A stretch of 38,433 nucleotides of DNA from Actinomycetota bacterium (GTDB lineage: Bacteria > Actinomycetota > Actinomycetes > Nanopelagicales > Nanopelagicaceae), in the NCBI GenBank assembly GCA_016870455.1, contig VGBN01000010.1:1-38433 (forward strand), given 5' to 3'. Under the pieces are notes generated by a model. The model was given only the letters and a program-made list of their open reading frames with translations. It ran no database searches and had not been told where the DNA came from. Shown here one piece after another: positions 1 through 7,478 of this stretch; the stretch's first letter is position 1, and the number at the start of each line of letters is the position of its first letter. The position numbers were made by a program, and so were the translations under genes.

Positions 1-126
1 TTGTTTGAGAAGATGGCTGGGGTTAAATCAGATGCACCACTTTGCATGACCTGCGGCGTCAAAATGAGAATGGCTGGCTCCTGCTTTGTCTGTGAAGGAT
101 GTGGCAACACCTCCGGCTGCTCCTGA
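1..126 (+). CDS. nrdJ: C-terminal end of adenosylcobalamin-dependent (class II) ribonucleotide reductase
   Basis: Only the last 41 codons are in the window, and the gene continues upstream. The frame reads DAPLCMTCGVKMRMAGSCFV and ends in CEGCGNTSGCS before TGA. This cysteine-rich tail (CxxC, then CxxCG, then a final GCS) is the zinc-binding and redox-active C-terminus typical of long NrdJ proteins, in which C-terminal cysteines re-reduce the active site after each turnover. The enzyme makes deoxyribonucleotides in the cytosol using coenzyme B12. Identification rests on this tail alone but is quite specific. The following gene starts 38 nt later from its own promoter. Confidence 0.85.
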   Translation: MFEKMAGVKSDAPLCMTCGVKMRMAGSCFVCEGCGNTSGCS

Positions 127-148
127 TCAGAGCAAACCGCTTTATCTT

Positions 149-163
149 TGATAATGTTTCAGG
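149..163 (+). promoter_or_regulatory. Leaderless extended -10 promoter of the D-amino-acid operon
   Basis: TGATAATGT (an extended -10 of the form TGnTANNNT) ends at 157, and six bases follow before the GTG start at 164. Transcription would begin at about the start codon itself. There is no proper Shine-Dalgarno sequence. The same geometry recurs at several other genes here, which supports both the promoter and the GTG start. No clear -35 box was seen. Confidence 0.55.
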
Positions 164-1387
164 GTGGAGCACAGTTTTAGCAGTAAGGTAATTGAAAGTA
201 GTTTCAAGGGTTTTCCGATAGATTCTTATGGGAAGACCCTTGCGGCATTTTTAGCCACAAAACCAAATTTATTCACCGCAAATTTTCAATTTCCAATCAT
301 GGTTGTAAATGAGGCAGCCCTTAAAAACAATATTGATCGGATGGCTAGTTACTGCAAATCAGTGGGTGCTGAGCTTGCTCCTCATGTTAAAACCACCATG
401 TCACCACAGATTGCCCAAATGCAAACTAATGCCGGCGCATACGCCTTAACCATTGCCAACTTCTGGCAGGCCAGCATATTTCTAGGCTTTGGCTTTAAGA
501 AATTGATTATTGCCAATGAGGTATTAGACCCATCAGCCATCGCTGAGATCTCTCACCTTAATAGAGATAAAGTTGCTGAAATTATTTTTTATGTTGACTC
601 ATTAGCAGGTTTAGAGATTGTTAAAAACCACACGCTAGCGGCCGGTGAGCAAAATCTGTTTATTGAGATTGGTACCGATGAGGGTCGGGGTGGAGTGAGA
701 GATTTATCTGAGGTAGAAAAAATTGCAAAAGCCATCGCAGCAGATAGCAGATTAAAACTACGAGGTGTTACTGGTTTTGAGGGTGCGGTACCAGCTGCTG
801 CTAGAAGCAAAAAAGGTGAGAAGAGATTGGCTGCATTTTGTCAAAAGATTGTGGCCGCAGCTGATCGGGCTTATCCATATAAGGCGGATGGAGTATTTAT
901 TATCTCGGCCGGGGGTAGCGCTTACTTTGAGATTGTGGCAGAGGAGTTAAATAAGTTTGGCAAAGAGAGGATTTTATTATTGCGCAGCGGTGGATATGTA
1001 ACCCATGACAGTAAGTATTATGAGGAGATATATCCATTTCGAGATTTAGATCAGAGGTTTAAGCCGGCAATTGAGGTCTGGGCTCAGATCATCAGCACAC
1101 CAGAGCCAAATTTTGGGGTGTTAAACCTGGGCAAACGCGATATTGGAAATGACCTACACAACCCCATTCCATTTGCCAAGTATGGATCTGGTTTAACCGC
1201 ATTTTCTGGTCAGATCGAGAAGCTAAATGATCAGCATGGTTACTTGAGAAGTAAGCAGGATTTTGCAGTATCACAGTTGATTGGATTGGGTATCTCTCAT
1301 CCCTGCACTACATTTGATAAATGGCGGTTAATTCCACTAGTCAACGACAATTATGATGTTGTAGATTGCTTGTATACATTCTTCTAA
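164..1387 (+). CDS. PLP-dependent D-amino-acid deaminase / D-serine dehydratase-like protein (DSD1 family)
   Basis: This 407-aa protein matches the fold-type III PLP family (alanine-racemase-like barrel plus D-serine-dehydratase-like C-terminal domain), which deaminates D-serine or related D-hydroxy amino acids to a 2-keto acid and ammonia, or acts as a D-threonine aldolase. The PLP lysine is in APHVKTTMSPQ near residue 75, and LIIANEV follows as in the family. Near the C-terminus SHPCTTFDKW supplies the His and Cys that bind the metal in eukaryotic D-serine dehydratase. Length is normal. The GTG start is favoured by the leaderless promoter just upstream. RidA follows 25 nt downstream, which suits an enzyme releasing a reactive enamine. 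The exact substrate cannot be told from sequence. Confidence 0.8.
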   Translation: MEHSFSSKVIESSFKGFPIDSYGKTLAAFLATKPNLFTANFQFPIMVVNEAALKNNIDRMASYCKSVGAELAPHVKTTMSPQIAQMQTNAGAYALTIANFWQASIFLGFGFKKLIIANEVLDPSAIAEISHLNRDKVAEIIFYVDSLAGLEIVKNHTLAAGEQNLFIEIGTDEGRGGVRDLSEVEKIAKAIAADSRLKLRGVTGFEGAVPAAARSKKGEKRLAAFCQKIVAAADRAYPYKADGVFIISAGGSAYFEIVAEELNKFGKERILLLRSGGYVTHDSKYYEEIYPFRDLDQRFKPAIEVWAQIISTPEPNFGVLNLGKRDIGNDLHNPIPFAKYGSGLTAFSGQIEKLNDQHGYLRSKQDFAVSQLIGLGISHPCTTFDKWRLIPLVNDNYDVVDCLYTFF

Positions 1388-1412
1388 TCCCAAATTAATT
1401 AAAGGAGATCTA

Positions 1413-1796
1413 ATGCCTATCGAACATATCAATGCCAGCCAAGCCCCCGCGCCAGGTGGTTCTTACTCTCATGGGGTGGTTGCTAATGGCTTCCTATACA
1501 CCTGCGGTATGGGTCCAGTTGACCCAGCAACTGGAAAGATTGTTGATGGTGGGGTGGCTGAGCAAACTAGGCAGACTTTAAAGAACTTGCAAAAGATTTT
1601 GGATGTCAAGGGTGCAAAGTTTGCAGATGTAGTTAAGGTGACTGCTCACCTGCAAGATGTTAACCGAGATTTTGCTGCTTACGATCAGGTTTATCGGGAG
1701 TTTTTCTCTGCCCCTTTTCCAGTCCGTACCACAGTTGGTTCAGATTTAATTAACATTTTAGTTGAAATTGATTTTGTAGTAGCGCTTCCAAATTAA
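1413..1796 (+). CDS. ridA: RidA-family enamine/imine deaminase
   Basis: A 127-aa single-domain protein of the YjgF/YER057c/UK114 family. RidA proteins form trimers and hydrolyse 2-aminoacrylate-type enamines and imines left by PLP enzymes, releasing the keto acid and ammonia. SYSHGVVANGFLYTCG near the N-terminus and FPVRTTVGSDL near the C-terminus are family blocks; the arginine of PVRTT normally binds the substrate carboxylate. A strong ribosome-binding site (AAGGAG, 6-7 nt before ATG) marks the start. Its place between a D-amino-acid deaminase and an SDR implies it clears that deaminase's intermediate, though this role is inferred. The SDR gene begins 4 nt after its stop. Confidence 0.88.
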   Translation: MPIEHINASQAPAPGGSYSHGVVANGFLYTCGMGPVDPATGKIVDGGVAEQTRQTLKNLQKILDVKGAKFADVVKVTAHLQDVNRDFAAYDQVYREFFSAPFPVRTTVGSDLINILVEIDFVVALPN

Positions 1797-1800
1797 TCCT

Positions 1801-2598
1801 ATGACAATTGCACAAGATTTAGCTGGCAAGGTAGTGGTAGTTACTGGTGCTGGCCGCGGAATTGGACGCCAGATTGCAATCGGGGCAGGGCAAAGAGGTG
1901 CAAAGGTCGCAGTAGTTGAAGTAATTGCCGAAAATCTAGAGTCAACAGTTAAAGAGATCTCTGCGCTGGGAATAACGGCAGAGGGTTATCAAACTGATAT
2001 TTCCTCAGAGAGTCAGATTATTAAGAGTTTTGCTGCGATTGAAAAGGATTTTGGACAGATTGATTGCTTAGTAAATAATGCCATGATTCATGATCCTGAA
2101 GATCTACTGGCCACCTCACTTGAGGTTTGGAATCGCACTCTTGCTGTGACCTTAACCGGCAGTTTTTTAACTATAAAAGCCACCTTGCCCGGGATGATTA
2201 AGCGTAAATCTGGCTGCATCGTAAATATTGGCACCGTTAATGCCAAGGCGATGATTGGCAGTGACTCCTACTCAGTTGCCAAGGCAGGCATCCATGCGCT
2301 TACTAGAACAGTTGCCGTTAGATATGGTCCAGATGGAATTCGCTGCACAACGGTGGTGCCAGGAACTATTGCAACCGACGCTTGGCAGGCCAGGGTTGAT
2401 AGAAATCCACAAATTTTTGAAAAGTTAAAACCTTGGTATCCTCTAGGACGAGTCGGTACGCCAGTAGATGTTACGGAGGCGGTTTTGTTTTTACTTTCAG
2501 ATAAGGCGCAGTGGATTAGTGGCAGTGAGTTTGTAGTAGATGGTGGACTATTAGCTGGTTATGCCCCGATGTTTAAAATGGTTGAAGGTTCTGATTAA
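1801..2598 (+). CDS. Short-chain dehydrogenase/reductase (SDR family)
   Basis: A classical SDR of 265 aa, probably cytosolic and NAD(P)-dependent. The cofactor motif TGAGRGIG lies near residue 16, NNAM around residue 95, and the catalytic Tyr-Lys pair is in SYSVAKAG near residue 160. The C-terminal WISGSEFVVDGG is typical of FabG-like members. The gene follows ridA by 4 nt and precedes the deacylase by 5 nt, so it is part of one operon and probably translationally coupled. Within a D-amino-acid pathway it could oxidise a hydroxy acid or reduce a keto acid formed by the deaminase. SDR substrates are not predictable from motifs, so no specific function is assigned. Confidence 0.8.
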   Translation: MTIAQDLAGKVVVVTGAGRGIGRQIAIGAGQRGAKVAVVEVIAENLESTVKEISALGITAEGYQTDISSESQIIKSFAAIEKDFGQIDCLVNNAMIHDPEDLLATSLEVWNRTLAVTLTGSFLTIKATLPGMIKRKSGCIVNIGTVNAKAMIGSDSYSVAKAGIHALTRTVAVRYGPDGIRCTTVVPGTIATDAWQARVDRNPQIFEKLKPWYPLGRVGTPVDVTEAVLFLLSDKAQWISGSEFVVDGGLLAGYAPMFKMVEGSD

Positions 2599-2603
2599 AT
2601 CAG

Positions 2604-4202
2604 ATGAGTGAAAATACCTTCACCATTCGTGGGGCAAATGTAATTGATGGTAGCGATACACCTGCACAGCGCCTGGATATTTTAATTACAAATGGGGTTA
2701 TCTCACAGCTTGGTTCAATCTTGAGAGGTGCTGAAGAGGGCAAAGTTATTGATGGCTCTGGTTTAACTTTAGCCCCGGGATTTATTGATATGCACTCGCA
2801 TTCAGATTTAGCAGTTTTGACCGATAAACAACATTTAGCAAAGGTCTCCCAAGGGGTAACTCTGGAGGTAGTTGGTCAGGATGGACTTAGCTATGTGCCA
2901 AGTAATCCTGAAACCTTGCTTGAGCTACGTGAACAATTATTTGGTTGGAACTCAGATCCAAAAGATTTGAAGTGGGACTTTCACACAGTGGGAGAGTATT
3001 TAGATCGAGTTGATAATGGTTGTGCCGTCAATGTTGCATACTTAATTCCACACGGCTCGGTGCGCATGTTGGTTAGAGGAAATGAGCCTGGAACTGCCTC
3101 TGATGATGAGTTGGCGGCGATGAAACAGTTGACCCGTAAGGCAATGCAGGAGGGTGCCTTTGGTTTATCAGCTGGGCTTACCTACACCCCTGCGATGTAT
3201 GCAGATAATGATGAAATTGTGCAGCTTTGCAAGGTTGTCGCAGGGTTTGGTGGCTTTTACGCCCCGCACCATCGAAATTATGGTGCTAAGTTTTTAGAGG
3301 CAGTTATGGAGTGTTTAGATATTGCTAAGTTATCTAAATCTCCACTTCACTTAACTCACTGTCATATGAGCCACCCAAATTTTCATGGCAAAACTGGCTT
3401 GCTATTTGAACAGATACAAAATGCTGAAAAACAAGGGGTGGATGTCACTCTAGATACCTACCCATACTTAGCTGGTTCAACCTATCTGCATGCACTGTTG
3501 CCTTCTTGGGTCCAGGCAGGTGGCTCAAAGAAAACTCTGCAGCGATTGTCTGTGATGGAAAATCGGTTGAAGGTTATTTATGAGTTAACTGTCTCTGGCA
3601 GCGATGGTAATCATGGTGGGGTAGTTAACTGGCCAGCCATTAATATTGCCGGAGTTGAGAAGTCTCATAATATGCGACTTGTCGGAATGGATTTAGTTTC
3701 AGCCGCCCAGCTGGTAAATAAAAAAGTTGAAGATTTTTATCTAGATTTTATTATTGATGAGGAACTCAAAGCCTCTTGTGTAATTTTTGCCGGACATGAA
3801 CCAAATGTTCGAGCAATTATGCAAGATTCTCGTCACATGGTGGGTAGTGATGGAATTTTGACTGGCAATAGACCACATCCACGTGGCTACGGAACTTTTG
3901 CCAGATATCTTGGTGTTTATGCCAGACAAGAAAAGGTTTTAACAATGCATGGTGCAGTTGCAAGGATGACTGGCAGACCAGCAAAACGTCTTGGATTAAC
4001 TGATCGCGGTTTTATTAAGGTCGGCATGAAAGCAGATATGGTTTTATTTGATTCTCAAACAGTGGTTGATCGATCAACATATGAGCAACCGCGAGTAGCA
4101 GCTGCTGGATTTGAAATGGTCTGGGTTAGTGGCGTGGCCACATTGCGCAAGGGGGCGCGAACTGAGGCAACCCCAGGGCAGGGAGTAAGAAAAGTAGTTT
4201 GA
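2604..4202 (+). CDS. N-acyl-D-amino-acid deacylase (D-aminoacylase), amidohydrolase superfamily
   Basis: A 532-aa amidohydrolase of the D-aminoacylase group, which splits N-acyl-D-amino acids into a free D-amino acid and a carboxylic acid using zinc. The N-terminal beta-sandwich half runs to about residue 50. The metal site follows with DMHSHSDLAV (HxH), then GLSAGLTYTP, the HHRNYG segment, LTHCHMSHPN, DTYPYLAGST and VGSDGIL, all in family order. The C-terminal GMKADMVLFD closes the urease-like sandwich. Length is close to normal for the family. It is the last gene of the operon and would supply D-amino acids to the upstream deaminase. The acyl group and side chain preferred (for example D-Glu or D-Asp) are unknown. 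Confidence 0.85.
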   Translation: MSENTFTIRGANVIDGSDTPAQRLDILITNGVISQLGSILRGAEEGKVIDGSGLTLAPGFIDMHSHSDLAVLTDKQHLAKVSQGVTLEVVGQDGLSYVPSNPETLLELREQLFGWNSDPKDLKWDFHTVGEYLDRVDNGCAVNVAYLIPHGSVRMLVRGNEPGTASDDELAAMKQLTRKAMQEGAFGLSAGLTYTPAMYADNDEIVQLCKVVAGFGGFYAPHHRNYGAKFLEAVMECLDIAKLSKSPLHLTHCHMSHPNFHGKTGLLFEQIQNAEKQGVDVTLDTYPYLAGSTYLHALLPSWVQAGGSKKTLQRLSVMENRLKVIYELTVSGSDGNHGGVVNWPAINIAGVEKSHNMRLVGMDLVSAAQLVNKKVEDFYLDFIIDEELKASCVIFAGHEPNVRAIMQDSRHMVGSDGILTGNRPHPRGYGTFARYLGVYARQEKVLTMHGAVARMTGRPAKRLGLTDRGFIKVGMKADMVLFDSQTVVDRSTYEQPRVAAAGFEMVWVSGVATLRKGARTEATPGQGVRKVV

Positions 4203-4203
4203 G

Positions 4204-4219
4204 GGTCGCCGCTGCGACC
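4204..4219 (+). terminator. GC-rich hairpin after the D-amino-acid operon, possible weak terminator
   Basis: GGTCGC-CGCT-GCGACC forms a perfect 6-bp stem with a 4-nt loop right after the deacylase stop codon. It is followed by only three T residues, so it is a weak intrinsic terminator at best. It separates this operon from the ABC transporter promoter that starts about 10 nt later. Confidence 0.4.
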
Positions 4220-4229
4220 TTTCGGGCCA

Positions 4230-4258
4230 TTGATACAAAAGTGTTATTTTTCCAATCT
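4230..4258 (+). promoter_or_regulatory. Promoter of the ABC transporter operon
   Basis: TTGATA (4230-4235) and CAATCT (4253-4258) are separated by 17 bp, a good -35/-10 arrangement for the primary sigma factor. CAATCT is also the likely -10 of sepH in this window. The start of transcription would fall near 4265, leaving a leader of roughly 75 nt before the binding-protein gene. An imperfect palindrome (TGATACAAAAGTGTTA) overlaps the -35 and spacer and could be a repressor site. Confidence 0.5.
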
Positions 4259-4298
4259 AACCCCCCTTGCTTGTTTTTGAAATTAATGATGGGCTAAG

Positions 4299-4330
4299 CC
4301 TCCCCCACAAGCATGTGGGATCCTAGGAGG
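4299..4330 (+). promoter_or_regulatory. Leader hairpin that can pair with the ribosome-binding site
   Basis: CCCACA-AGCA-TGTGGG makes a perfect 6-bp stem. The adjoining CCTCC (4299-4303) is complementary to GGAGG (4326-4330), the Shine-Dalgarno sequence 8 nt before the ATG at 4339. Folding would therefore extend the stem across a small bulge and cover the ribosome-binding site. This could regulate translation or simply stabilise the 5' end. The pairing is read from the sequence; the function is inferred. Confidence 0.45.
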
Positions 4331-4338
4331 ACTAATAA

Positions 4339-5583
4339 ATGAAAAAACTAACCAAGCGCAGAATTGTTGCGCTGGCTTCACTTGGAATGGTGGCAAGCGT
4401 ATTAGTTGCTGCACCAGCTCAAGCTAACACCGTAACAATTAAGGTTGTTACTCCTAATTACACAGATGCTATGCCGGCTTACTATGCCGACTTAAATGCC
4501 CGCTTTATGGCTGCTAACCCAACCATCAAAGTTGAGCATGAGAATCTAAGTTGGGATGACATCTTGGTTAAGGGTCGAACTTATATATCAACCAAGTCAT
4601 ATCCAGATGTATTGAACCTAAATACATTCTCTGAGTTTGCTGCTGAAGATTTACTGTATAAAACCAGTGATCTCTTCACTGAGGCAAAACTCTCTGACTT
4701 TGTTACCGCTTTCCGCGATAACTCAAAGTACAACGGAGTTGAGTATGCTGTTCCAGATTTGGCTTCAGCCCGTATGTTCTTTATTAATAAGGCTTTGTTC
4801 TATGGTGCAGGCAATACCAAGATCCCAACTACTTGGGCTGAGGTAACTGCTGCTGCCAAGAAGATCAAGGCTAAGTACGGATCAAGAGTTTATCCATTGG
4901 CTATCCCACTAGGTTCAGAGGAAGCTCAAGCTGAGTTCCAGATCTGGGCAGGTGGAAATGGTGGTCGTTACTTCAATGAGAGTACAAAGAAGTGGGTCAT
5001 CAACTCTAAGGAAAACCTAGAGACTCTTAATCAATTAAGAGCATGGGTAAAGGCTGGTTACACACAACCAAACCCAGCATCAACAAACCGTACTGATGCC
5101 TTTAAGCTATTTAGCCAAGGCAGAGTGGCAATGATCAATGCATCCGTGTTCTTCCCTTCAACATTGAAGGATTACAAGAGCAAGGTTGACTACGGTGTTG
5201 CGCCATTCCCATCTGCTAACGCAAGCAAGAAGCCAATCACACTTGGAGTCCAGGATTACTTCATGGCCTTCAAGAAGACTGGAAACAAGGATGCAGTTTC
5301 TAAGTATCTAAACTTCTTGTTTGAAGGCAAGAATTACGCTGGCTTCCTAAAGGCTGCCGGTGGATTTATCCCAGCAACTAAGTCAGCTTCAACTGAAGTG
5401 GATTCATCATTGCTTCCATTCATTGAGCAACTTCCAAATGCAATCTTCTACCCAGGAACACTAGGTTCTTGGGGTCCTGTCGTCGCTAAGATAACAACTC
5501 AAATCGGCACAGGTATTACCAAGAATCCAAAGACTGTTTTGGATTCTCTACAGAAGGATGCTGAAAAGGCTGGTACGAATTAA
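4339..5583 (+). CDS. Extracellular sugar-binding protein of an ABC importer (CUT1-like)
   Basis: A 414-aa solute-binding protein. A Sec signal peptide is clear (MKKLTKRRIVALASLG..., hydrophobic core, cleavage likely after APAQA near residue 29). The mature part has the usual family-1 (MalE-like) features, including NLNTFSEFA, a region around PTTWAEVTAAAKKIK, and SQGRVAMINASVF. No lipobox cysteine is present, which is odd for a binding protein in a single-membrane bacterium. A strong AGGAGG precedes the ATG. Codon choice seems more C-ending than in neighbouring genes, fitting high expression. It heads an operon with two permeases, and an ATP-binding subunit is absent, so a shared MsiK-like ATPase is likely. 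The sugar bound is inferred from context to be an amino sugar or its conjugate. Confidence 0.85.
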   Translation: MKKLTKRRIVALASLGMVASVLVAAPAQANTVTIKVVTPNYTDAMPAYYADLNARFMAANPTIKVEHENLSWDDILVKGRTYISTKSYPDVLNLNTFSEFAAEDLLYKTSDLFTEAKLSDFVTAFRDNSKYNGVEYAVPDLASARMFFINKALFYGAGNTKIPTTWAEVTAAAKKIKAKYGSRVYPLAIPLGSEEAQAEFQIWAGGNGGRYFNESTKKWVINSKENLETLNQLRAWVKAGYTQPNPASTNRTDAFKLFSQGRVAMINASVFFPSTLKDYKSKVDYGVAPFPSANASKKPITLGVQDYFMAFKKTGNKDAVSKYLNFLFEGKNYAGFLKAAGGFIPATKSASTEVDSSLLPFIEQLPNAIFYPGTLGSWGPVVAKITTQIGTGITKNPKTVLDSLQKDAEKAGTN

Positions 5584-5602
5584 TTACTCTAAAAAGTAAT
5601 TA
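5581..5602 (+). other. Hairpin overlapping the stop codon of the binding-protein gene
   Basis: TAATTACT-CTAAAA-AGTAATTA is a perfect 8-bp AT-rich stem with a 6-nt loop, and the stop codon TAA is its first three bases. Together with the longer hairpin just downstream it lies between the binding protein and permease genes, where RNA structures often protect the upstream message or limit read-through. Confidence 0.45.
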
Positions 5603-5613
5603 AAGGTTAGACC

Positions 5614-5654
5614 TATAAGCGGGGTCGAGTGAGTAATCACCGATCCCGCTTATA
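5614..5654 (+). other. Long intra-operon hairpin between binding protein and permease genes
   Basis: TATAAGCGGGGTCG (5614-5627) pairs with CGATCCCGCTTATA (5641-5654), a 14-bp stem with one G-U pair and a 13-nt loop. No T-run follows, so it is not a standard terminator. It probably stabilises the binding-protein part of the message or attenuates read-through, so that the binding protein is made in excess over the membrane subunits. This is inference from position. Confidence 0.55.
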
Positions 5655-5703
5655 ACACATTGAGTGGAATCAAAAGTTGATGGCTGGTTTGAAATGAGGA
5701 GCT

Positions 5704-6639
5704 TTGAGTAGCAAACTGCTAGTGAAGAGCGCGTCAACAAAAAGAAAGAGCTCTGTTGCAACTCATGATGTTTCTGTAGCAAGTGCCCTACCTTGGATTG
5801 GCCCCGCTTTACTCTTGATTATTTTGGTTGTTATTTGGCCGGTCGTTGAGTTAGTAAGAATTTCTTTCACCGACATCACAATTGCAGGTAGCTTGCTCGA
5901 TTTTCATGGTTTTGCAAATTATCGAGAGTTACTTGCAAATCCAGATTTATATCCAGTTGCCCGCAGGACTTTACTTTGGGTTTTTGGCATTGTGTTTTTC
6001 ACTGTGATTTTATCCTTACCTCTAGCTCAATTAATCAATCAAAACTTTCCAGGACGCAAGTACGTTCGTTGGGCATTAATCTTCCCTTGGGCAGCATCAG
6101 TGGTAATGACTTCTATGATTTGGACTTGGATTTTAGATGCCTACTCAGGTGAGTTTAATTTAACTCTTACCCAACTAGGTCTTATCGATGAGCCCGTGGA
6201 TTGGGTGAATAATCCCGGCAGTTCATTTTATGTTCTAATGGCAGTGGCTGTCTTCGTATCCATACCATTTACAACCTATGTACTTTTGGCAGGCTTGCAG
6301 TCGATCCCAAATGATATTGTCGAGGCTGCATCTGTTGATGGGGCAAGTCATTGGCAAACCTACCGACAAATAAAGTTTCCATTACTAAGAAATGCCTTGC
6401 TGATCGCAACAATCATTAATTTAATAAATGTGTTTAATTCTTTCCCAATTATCTGGATTATGACTCGCGGAGGACCAGGTTATGAGACTGACACCACCAC
6501 TACCTTTGCCTATAAGTTGGCTTTCATAGAATCAAACATGGGTCAATCAACCGCCCTGGGAGTATTTAATTTCATTGTTATTTTGTTAATAGTTAGTTTG
6601 TATCTAAAGCTAACCAAAGCTACTAGGACCGAGTTATGA
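5704..6639 (+). CDS. Sugar ABC transporter permease (MalF/UgpA-like)
   Basis: A 311-aa inner membrane subunit of a CUT1-type importer. About six hydrophobic segments are visible, starting with LPWIGPALLLIILVVIWPVV near residue 29. The cytoplasmic EAA loop that docks with the ATPase is VEAASVDGASHWQTYRQIKFP around residues 205-225. A TTG start is used, preceded by GAGG four bases away; no better in-frame start exists nearby. It follows the binding-protein gene after a 120-nt gap carrying two hairpins, and its stop overlaps the next permease by 4 nt (ATGA), a sign of translational coupling. Substrate cannot be predicted from the permease. Confidence 0.85.
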   Translation: MSSKLLVKSASTKRKSSVATHDVSVASALPWIGPALLLIILVVIWPVVELVRISFTDITIAGSLLDFHGFANYRELLANPDLYPVARRTLLWVFGIVFFTVILSLPLAQLINQNFPGRKYVRWALIFPWAASVVMTSMIWTWILDAYSGEFNLTLTQLGLIDEPVDWVNNPGSSFYVLMAVAVFVSIPFTTYVLLAGLQSIPNDIVEAASVDGASHWQTYRQIKFPLLRNALLIATIINLINVFNSFPIIWIMTRGGPGYETDTTTTFAYKLAFIESNMGQSTALGVFNFIVILLIVSLYLKLTKATRTEL

Positions 6640-7478
6640 AAAGCACTAAAGCAAAAAAATTGACCGGTAAGAAGGTCGTAACTATTTCGGTCGCCTATTT
6701 GATTGCTTGGTTTTTCCTGTATCCATATATACACATGTTCTTAACTTCAGTGCGAACACATGAAGAGTTATACGCTTATCCAACCACCCACTTTCCTCAA
6801 GTTTGGCAGTGGCGAAATTACTTAGATTTATGGGATAACGCACCAATCGCAAATTACCTCAAATCAAGTTTAATTATCTCTATATCAGCAACAATTTTAG
6901 TTTTGCTCGTATCTTTACCTGCAGCCTACTTTTTAGCTAGATATCGATTTAGATTCAGAGGTGTGTTCTTACTATTAGTTCTTGCGACACAAATGTTTTC
7001 ACCAACTGCTTTAATCATCGGTATTTTTCGCGAGGTAGATTTCTTTAACTTACTTGATTCTTACTTAGCATTAATCATATTAAATGCTGGCTTTAATCTG
7101 GCTTTTTCTATCTGGCTACTAGCGGGATTTTTCTCCAGTATTCCAGCTGAGATAGAGGAAGCGGCGTTAATTGATGGTTGCAGCAGAGTGCAAGCACTGC
7201 GGAAAATTACCATCCCAGTTGCTTTGCCAGGTGTGGTCACTGCCATCATTTTCACCTTTGTCGCAGCTTGGAATGAATTTACAATTGCACTTACAATTAT
7301 TAGTTCAGTTGATAAGAAGCCACTTCCAGTTGGTTTGACTCAGTTTATTGGTCAGTACGATATTGCTTGGGAGTATTTGTTTGCTTCCACGATTATTGCC
7401 ATTATTCCAGTTGTAGTTCTCTTCATAGCTATCGAAAAGTATTTAGTGGGTGGGTTAACAGCCGGCAGCGTGAAATGA
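6636..7478 (+). CDS. Sugar ABC transporter permease (MalG/UgpE-like)
   Basis: A 280-aa partner permease with six predicted membrane segments. The EAA loop EEAALIDGCSRVQALRKITI near residue 172 matches the MalG group, and TFVAAWNEFTIAL near residue 208 is typical of the following segment. It pairs with the upstream MalF-like subunit to form the channel. The start overlaps the previous stop as ATGA, and its own stop overlaps the next start in the same way. No ATP-binding gene lies nearby, so the importer probably borrows a general sugar ATPase encoded elsewhere. Confidence 0.86.
   Translation: MKSTKAKKLTGKKVVTISVAYLIAWFFLYPYIHMFLTSVRTHEELYAYPTTHFPQVWQWRNYLDLWDNAPIANYLKSSLIISISATILVLLVSLPAAYFLARYRFRFRGVFLLLVLATQMFSPTALIIGIFREVDFFNLLDSYLALIILNAGFNLAFSIWLLAGFFSSIPAEIEEAALIDGCSRVQALRKITIPVALPGVVTAIIFTFVAAWNEFTIALTIISSVDKKPLPVGLTQFIGQYDIAWEYLFASTIIAIIPVVVLFIAIEKYLVGGLTAGSVK

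Noticed and set aside
7367-7474. First 36 residues of the ORF track entry at 7367
   Set aside because: They overlap a permease coding region in another frame; ATG 7475 forms a standard ATGA overlap with the permease stop.
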